64,000 nucleotides of DNA, from NCBI GenBank assembly GCA_016793165.1, contig JAEULA010000063.1, positions 1-64,000 of the forward strand, given 5' to 3'. The stretch's first letter is position 1. The number at the start of each line of letters is the position of its first letter. The position numbers and the translations under genes were made by a program. The notes under the pieces are model-generated. The model was not told where the DNA came from. It was given only the letters and a program-made list of their open reading frames with translations, and ran no database searches. Shown here piece after piece: positions 59,461 through 64,000 of the stretch. The stretch comes from Alphaproteobacteria bacterium (GTDB lineage Bacteria > Pseudomonadota > Alphaproteobacteria > CACIAM-22H2).

Positions 59461-61263
59461 TCACGCCAGCGCGTTGAAGTCGTCGAGCAGCGCCGCGATG
59501 CGGCCGGGGTCCGACTGGTCCATGATCGCCTGGGCGCGCACCGTCGCCGCCGCGAGCTCGGTCCCGCGGACGCGGTTCTTCACGCGGCCGATCTTGATCG
59601 GCGCCATCGACAGCTCGCGGATCCCGAGGCCGAGCAGCAGCGCGGTGTAGCGCGGATCGCCGGCGATCTCGCCGCACAGGCTCACCGGGATGCGATTGCG
59701 CAGCGCGGCCTCGGTCGTGAACTGCATCAGCCGCAGCACCGCCGGATGCAGCGGGTTGTAGAGATGCGCGACCTGCTCGTCGCCGCGATCGATGGCGAGC
59801 GTGTACATCGTGAGGTCGTTGGTGCCGATGGCGAAGAAGTCGCAGGCGCGCGCCAGGCTGTCGGCGGCGAGCGCGGCGCCGGGCACCTCGATCATCACGC
59901 CCAGCGGCGGGCGCGGATCGGCGATCGGCACGCCGCGGCGCACCAGCCGGCGCTCGACGCGCGCGAGGATCTCGCGCACCTCCTTGATCTCGTGGAGGTT
60001 GGAGATCATCGGCAGCAGGATCCGCACCGGCCCGTGCGCGCCGGCGCGCAGGATGGCGGCGAGCTGCGCCTCGAGCAGCGCCGGCTCCTTGAGCGTGAGA
60101 CGGATCGCACGCAGCCCGAGCGCGGGATTCGGGCCGGCCGCGAAGCGCGGGCCCAGCGCGGAGGCGAGCTTCTCGCCGCCGGCGTCGAGCGTGCGGATCG
60201 TCGCCGGCCGCCCGCCGAGCGCCTTCACGACATGGGCGAGCTGCTCGTACTGCTCGTCCTCGCCGGGCACGTCGTCGCGATTCATGAACATGAACTCGCT
60301 GCGCAGCAGGCCGATCCCCGCGGCGCCGTGCGTGCGTGCCGCCTCGACGTCGCGCGGCAGCTCGAGATTGGCGTGGAGACCGATCTCGATCCCGTCGCGC
60401 GTGACCGCCGGCAGCTTGGCGAGCCGCGCGAGCTGGCGCTCCTCGCGCAGGAATCCCTGGCGCTTCTTCTCGTAGACGTCGAGCGTCGCGGCGGTCGGCC
60501 GCACGATGATGCGGCCCGCGCTGCCGTCGATGATCACCGTCTCGCCGGACTTCACCGCGCCGATCAGCCCGGTGGCGCCCAGCACCGCGGGGATGCCGAG
60601 GGAGCGCGCCATGATCGCGGTGTGGCCCTCCATGCCGCCCAGCACGCAGCCGAAGGCCGCGACCTGCTCGGGGTTCATCAGCGCGGTGTCCGCCGGGGTG
60701 ATCTCCTCGGCGACGATGATGGTGCCTTCCGCGAGATGGCGGAACGCCTGGAACGGCGTGTGCGTCAGGTTGCGGATCAGCCGCCGCCCGACCTCGCGCA
60801 CGTCCTGGATTCGGGCGGCGAGATAGGCGTCGTCCATCGCGGCGAAGGTCTTTGCGATGATCGAGGTCTCGTGCTGCACGGCGGCCTCGGCATTGAGCCG
60901 CTCGTCGGAGATCCGGGTCTCGACCCCGCGCACGAGGCGCGAGCCCGAGAGCATCTGCGCATGCGCGTCGAGCAGGAAGCCGATCTCCTCGGCGACCGCC
61001 TCTGGCAGGGCGTCGCCCTTCGCCTTGAGCTTGGCGATCTGGCGCAGCGACTTGTCGACCGACGCGCGGAAGCGACCGAGCTCCCCTTCGACCTCGTCCG
61101 GCTTGAGCGTGTACTCGGGGACCTGGATCTCCCCGGACTCGTGCAGATGCACCGGCCCGATCGCGACGCCCGGCGAGACGCCGAGGCCGTCGAGAATCGT
61201 CTCGCCGGTTGTCGATGTCGTGCGCGACCGCTGACCAGCGGCCCGCGAGCGGGTCTGCGCCAC
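59461..61263 (-). CDS. ptsP: Phosphoenolpyruvate-protein phosphotransferase (PTS enzyme I)
   Basis: About 600 residues. ILDGLGVSPGVAIGPV is the enzyme I start. The active-site His is in GGMEGHTAIMARSLGIP, and the PEP-binding domain has GAAGIGLLRSEFMFMNRD, LGVMIEVPGAAL, FAIGTNDLTMYTLAIDRGD and SLCGEIAGDP with the catalytic Cys. It passes phosphate from PEP to HPr. It lacks the N-terminal GAF domain of many nitrogen-PTS enzymes. GTG at 61261-61263, with GGAGG close upstream, is preferred to a TTG at 61314, which lacks a ribosome binding site. Last gene of the PTS operon. Confidence 0.9.
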   Translation of the reverse strand: MAQTRSRAAGQRSRTTSTTGETILDGLGVSPGVAIGPVHLHESGEIQVPEYTLKPDEVEGELGRFRASVDKSLRQIAKLKAKGDALPEAVAEEIGFLLDAHAQMLSGSRLVRGVETRISDERLNAEAAVQHETSIIAKTFAAMDDAYLAARIQDVREVGRRLIRNLTHTPFQAFRHLAEGTIIVAEEITPADTALMNPEQVAAFGCVLGGMEGHTAIMARSLGIPAVLGATGLIGAVKSGETVIIDGSAGRIIVRPTAATLDVYEKKRQGFLREERQLARLAKLPAVTRDGIEIGLHANLELPRDVEAARTHGAAGIGLLRSEFMFMNRDDVPGEDEQYEQLAHVVKALGGRPATIRTLDAGGEKLASALGPRFAAGPNPALGLRAIRLTLKEPALLEAQLAAILRAGAHGPVRILLPMISNLHEIKEVREILARVERRLVRRGVPIADPRPPLGVMIEVPGAALAADSLARACDFFAIGTNDLTMYTLAIDRGDEQVAHLYNPLHPAVLRLMQFTTEAALRNRIPVSLCGEIAGDPRYTALLLGLGIRELSMAPIKIGRVKNRVRGTELAAATVRAQAIMDQSDPGRIAALLDDFNALA

Positions 61264-61369
61264 GTGCCTCCGCGGCGGGCCGTCGGAAGGGGAACGCCGG
61301 CGCCGCGATCGCAATCTAGCAGCCGGCGGTCCTGGAGAGGTAGCGATGGACGCGCGGAGGCGGCGCGCG

Positions 61370-61648
61370 TCAGTCCTCGTCGAACTTTGCCGCGATCAGC
61401 GCGGCGATCGCGTCGAGCGCCGCGGCCGCGTCGCTGCCCGCGGCGCCGATCTCGATCTCGGTGCCGGGGCTCGCGGCCAGCATCATCAGGCCCATGATCG
61501 AGCGCCCGGAGACCGTCGTGCCGTCCTTGGTGACCGTGATCTCGGCCTGGAACTGCGCCGCCAGCTTCACGAACTTCGCGGCGGCGCGCGCGTGCAGGCC
61601 GCGCTTGTTCAGGATCGTGACGCGGCGCGTCACGGCCGTCCCGCTCAT
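61370..61648 (-). CDS. ptsH: HPr phosphocarrier protein
   Basis: A 92-residue HPr. The phosphorylated His is H19 in NKRGLHARAAAKFV. The regulatory serine is S50 in SGRSIMGLMMLAASPG, the target of HprK, whose gene is upstream. ATG at 61646-61648 overlaps the EIIA stop (ATGA). Without sugar-specific EIIB/EIIC genes nearby this HPr should serve regulation rather than sugar uptake. Confidence 0.94.
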   Translation of the reverse strand: MSGTAVTRRVTILNKRGLHARAAAKFVKLAAQFQAEITVTKDGTTVSGRSIMGLMMLAASPGTEIEIGAAGSDAAAALDAIAALIAAKFDED

Positions 61649-62052
61649 CGCGGCGCGCCGGCGAGCAGCTGCGAGGCGACGTTGATGTACTTGCGTCCGG
61701 CCTCGCGCGCCTCGATCACCGCCTCCTCGAGGGGACGGCTGGCGCGCACCGAGGCCAGCTTGATCAGCATCGGCAGGTTCATCCCGGCGATGACCTCGAC
61801 CTTGCCCTTGCCGAGGATCGACATCGCGAGATTGGACGGCGTGCCCCCGAACATGTCGGTCAGCACCGCGACCCCCTGCCCCTCCTCGACATTGGCGACC
61901 GCGGCGATGATCTCCGCCCGCCGCACCTCCATGTCGTCCTCGGGACCGATGCACACCGCGACGACGTTGCGTTGGGGCCCGACCACGTGCTCGAGCGCCG
62001 CGACGAACTCGGCGGCGAGACGCCCGTGGGTGACAAGAACCAGACCGATCAT
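61645..62052 (-). CDS. PTS EIIA, mannose (fructose subfamily IIA) type
   Basis: A 135-residue EIIA-Man-like protein. The phospho-acceptor His is H9 in MIGLVLVTHGRLAAEF. VAVLTDMFGGTPSNLAMSIL and VEVIAGMNLPMLIKLASVR are the family blocks. In alphaproteobacteria it receives phosphate from HPr and has regulatory roles, as no EIIBC partner is encoded. Lies between rapZ and ptsH, 23 bases after rapZ. Confidence 0.92.
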   Translation of the reverse strand: MIGLVLVTHGRLAAEFVAALEHVVGPQRNVVAVCIGPEDDMEVRRAEIIAAVANVEEGQGVAVLTDMFGGTPSNLAMSILGKGKVEVIAGMNLPMLIKLASVRASRPLEEAVIEAREAGRKYINVASQLLAGAPR

Positions 62053-62075
62053 GAAGCGTCCCGTTGTCTCTTTTT

Positions 62076-63002
62076 TCAGCGCGCCGCGTCGCCGCGCCGT
62101 TCGATGTCGCGGTGTAGCAGATTGACCCGCCGCCCTTGCTCCTGCAGCCAGCGCGCGAGGCGCTCGGCGACATAGACCGAGCGGTGCTTGCCGCCCGTGC
62201 AGCCGCAGGCGACGGTCAGGTAGCTCTTCCCCTCGCGCTCGTAGCGCGGCAGCAGCGCCCCGAGCATCGCCGTCAGCCCGTCGAAGAACGGCTGGAAGCC
62301 GCCGTCGTTGCGGATGTAGTCGCCGACCGCGTTGTCGCGCCCCGTGAGCGGCTGCAGCTCGGGCACGTAGTGCGGATTGGTGAGGAACCGGACGTCGAAG
62401 ACGAGGTCCGCCTCGCGCGGCAGGCCCCAGCGATAGGCGAAGGACACGACCGCGACGACGAGCCCCGGCCGCAGGTCGTCGGCCAGCCGCTCCTGCACCT
62501 GATGGCGCAGCTCAGCCATCGTGAGGCCGGACGTGTCGAACGGAATGTCCGCGCGCTCCTTGAGCGCCCAGAGCAGGGCGCGCTCGGCCTGGATGCCGTC
62601 CAGCACGGGCCGGTCGTGGGCGAGCGGATGGCGGCGCCGGGTCTCGGTGAACCGGCGGCGCAGCACCTCGTCGTCGGCGTCGAGGAACAGCAGGCGGGCA
62701 TCGACGTCGGGCGAGGCGCGCAGCTCGTCGAGCGCCTCGAGCACCGGCTGGGTGGCGAAATCGCGCGTCCGCGCGTCGACGCCGATTGCCAACGACTTCT
62801 CGACATTCGACCCGGCGCGCACCAGCGCCGGGAGCAGCGAGATCGGCAGGTTGTCGACGGCTTCGTACCCGGCATCCTCGAGGGCCTTGAGGGCCGTCGA
62901 CTTGCCGGCCCCGGACAGGCCGGTCACGAACACCACGCGCCGACGCTGCACGGCCGGGGAGCCGGAAGCTGCTGCGCGAGGCTGGTCGACGACGGCGGTC
63001 AT
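62076..63002 (-). CDS. rapZ: RapZ / YvcJ-family RNase adapter, nucleotide-binding protein
   Basis: A 308-residue P-loop protein. Walker A is FVTGLSGAGKSTALKALEDAGY (K34 region), then DNLPISLLPALV, and the C-terminal half has FDVRFLTNPHYVPELQPLTGRD and VACGCTGGKHRSVYVAERLA. In E. coli RapZ controls GlmS levels via small RNAs; in alphaproteobacteria it is linked to hprK. The ATG at 63000-63002 (MTAVVD) is used. It comes 46 bases after hprK. Confidence 0.93.
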   Translation of the reverse strand: MTAVVDQPRAAASGSPAVQRRRVVFVTGLSGAGKSTALKALEDAGYEAVDNLPISLLPALVRAGSNVEKSLAIGVDARTRDFATQPVLEALDELRASPDVDARLLFLDADDEVLRRRFTETRRRHPLAHDRPVLDGIQAERALLWALKERADIPFDTSGLTMAELRHQVQERLADDLRPGLVVAVVSFAYRWGLPREADLVFDVRFLTNPHYVPELQPLTGRDNAVGDYIRNDGGFQPFFDGLTAMLGALLPRYEREGKSYLTVACGCTGGKHRSVYVAERLARWLQEQGRRVNLLHRDIERRGDAAR

Positions 63003-63048
63003 GCGCGGCGCGGGGCTGGGGTGTGACCGGAAACCGGCGCCGCGCGGA

Positions 63049-63504
63049 TCAGGCCGCCGTCGAGGCGACGCGGCGATCCGCGGCCTCGCGCAGGGCAAGC
63101 ATGACTTTCAGCGGGGCCGATCCGTCGAAGGGATCGAGGGACAGGTGCGGGACCGGCACGCCGAGCAGCTCCACATGGTCGAATACCGGCAGCCGTTCCA
63201 CCTCGGCGCGCGGAACGAGGTCGACCACGAGGGCCACCGGCGCATCGAGAACGCTCGGCAAGCGTACGATGCCGATGCCGCGCACCTCAATGAGACCATG
63301 GAGCGGGCTCGGCGCCCGGGCGACAAGGCGATCCCCGTCGCGCCGCAGGTCGACGCGGTCGTCGGCGACGAGGCTGGCGCCCTTGTCGATAAGCCGCAAC
63401 GCCAAGTCGGACTTTCCGGCCCCGGAGGGTCCACGCAACAGCACGGCCCCGGCGTCCAGAGCGACGCTCGTGGCGTGGATTTGGCTATGTAAAGCGGCAC
63501 TCAC
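63049..63504 (-). CDS. hprK: HPr kinase/phosphorylase, short alphaproteobacterial form
   Basis: A 151-residue protein made only of the C-terminal catalytic domain of HprK. The P-loop is LLRGPSGAGKSDLALRLI (K31, S32), then LVADDRVDL and GLIEVRGIGIVRLP. The N-terminal domain of Firmicute enzymes is absent, as usual in alphaproteobacteria. It phosphorylates HPr on Ser50 here. GTG at 63502-63504 is the start. A perfect TTGACA lies at 63539-63544 upstream, which would place transcription close to the GTG. Elsewhere a ChvG-like kinase often precedes it; here a chemotaxis receptor does. Confidence 0.9.
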   Translation of the reverse strand: MSAALHSQIHATSVALDAGAVLLRGPSGAGKSDLALRLIDKGASLVADDRVDLRRDGDRLVARAPSPLHGLIEVRGIGIVRLPSVLDAPVALVVDLVPRAEVERLPVFDHVELLGVPVPHLSLDPFDGSAPLKVMLALREAADRRVASTAA

Positions 63505-63515
63505 AGCGGCCGCGG

Positions 63516-63544
63516 AGCCTGGACCCGGCCCAAGGCCTTGTCAA
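63516..63544 (-). promoter_or_regulatory. Possible hprK operon promoter
   Basis: Minus-strand TTGACA (63539-63544) is a perfect -35. The hexamer 17 bases on, CAGGCT (63516-63521), is a poor -10. If used, the transcript would begin about 5 bases before the hprK GTG. Confidence 0.35.
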
Positions 63545-63718
63545 CGCACCGTCCCGCAGTGCAACCAAAGAGGTAGGGCCCTCGGCGGCCCCCGCCGGCT
63601 CGGGTCCCGATCGACGGGAGACCGACGGGACATGGGCACCTGGCCGAACCCGACACCGCCGCGCCATGCGCCGCGGTCGGCCGCTCCGTGGCCCGGACCG
63701 ACGTCGCGCCCGGGCCCG

Positions 63719-64000
63719 CTAGCGGCCCAGCGCCTGGGCCGCCTCCTGCGTGCGCTCCATCGCGGCGGTCGCCGTCCGGGCGCCCTCGGCGATGCGCTGC
63801 AGGTTCTGGGTGATGTTCCCGATCTCGGTGGCGGCGCGCTGCATGCTGTTCGACATCTCGCGCGTGACCGTGCCCTGGGCATCGACCGCGCTCGAGGTCG
63901 TCCCGACATGCTGCCGGACGAGGTCGATCGCGCTCGCGATCTGGTCCAGCGACTGGACCACATCGTCGGAGATGCGCTGCACGCCGTCGATCTCGCGCGA
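63719..64000 (-). CDS. Methyl-accepting chemotaxis-type protein, C-terminal fragment
   Basis: The last 93 codons of a gene that begins beyond the window. The sequence is a continuous heptad coiled coil: REIDGVQRISDDVVQSLDQI, then VDAQGTVTREMSNSMQRAA and NITQNLQRIAEGARTATAAM. This matches the distal signalling/methylation helix of chemoreceptors (AxxxQ-type methylation region and T-R-E-M-S-x-N pattern). It lacks the CheR-docking pentapeptide at the end. It is transcribed toward hprK; the 214 bases between them hold only the hprK promoter candidate. Confidence 0.75.
   Translation of the reverse strand, partial: SREIDGVQRISDDVVQSLDQIASAIDLVRQHVGTTSSAVDAQGTVTREMSNSMQRAATEIGNITQNLQRIAEGARTATAAMERTQEAAQALGR

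Overview
The window looks like a chromosomal segment of a GC-rich alphaproteobacterium, most likely a denitrifying Rhodospirillales-like lineage (inference). The evidence is a Paracoccus-type heme d1 cluster, a class II EPSP synthase beside cmk-rpsA, a FYDLN acid-domain protein, a truncated HprK with a regulatory PTS, a DivL-type tyrosine pseudo-histidine-kinase and AddAB recombination. No insertion sequence, phage gene, CRISPR array or rRNA gene was seen. Coding is dense, with many 4-base (ATGA/GTGA) start/stop overlaps.

Bases 1-9965, plus strand: heme d1 and nitrite reduction. The order is nirE(partial)-C-F-D-L-G-H-J-N, then a perfect NNR/DNR-type box and a second unit of NirI/NosR-like flavoprotein, ApbE-like flavin transferase and a small cytochrome c. 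The siroheme decarboxylase quartet D/L/G/H, radical-SAM NirJ, NirF and NirN convert siroheme to heme d1. nirS itself presumably lies just before base 1.

Bases 10083-23688: accessory transport and catabolism. On the minus strand are a P-type cation ATPase without a normal start codon, an orphan oligopeptide-type binding protein, a pyridoxal kinase and a branched-chain-amino-acid-type ABC importer with fused permeases (livF, livG, livHM, livK). Divergent from livK are hyuA-hyuB, encoding a hydantoinase/5-oxoprolinase.

Bases 23781-52167: a housekeeping backbone of the kind conserved in alphaproteobacteria. It carries tRNA-Ala(GGC), FYDLN protein, aroA, cmk, rpsA, sppA, ihfB, lapA, pyrF, trpF, trpB, trpA, accD, folC, then on the minus strand tsaE, a MurU-like gene, addB, addA and trxA. 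Extra genes interrupt it: Tim44-like, ornithine cyclodeaminase-like, a four-helix membrane protein, HAD hydrolase, MFS symporter, PhyH dioxygenase, flavin reductase and a nucleotidyltransferase.

Bases 52355-64000: ferredoxin-NADP reductase, divL and ahcY; a small group of ridA, araC and lysE; the minus-strand regulatory PTS operon hprK-rapZ-EIIA-ptsH-ptsP; and the C-terminal end of a chemotaxis receptor running off the window.

The most notable signals are the NNR box that argues for a TTG start of the nirI-like gene, the SD-led ATC start of the ATPase, near-leaderless promoters at trpB and tsaE, the Tyr-for-His H-box of DivL, and a MurU-like protein with an eroded signature and no AmgK partner. 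I did not find a clearly new multi-gene system.
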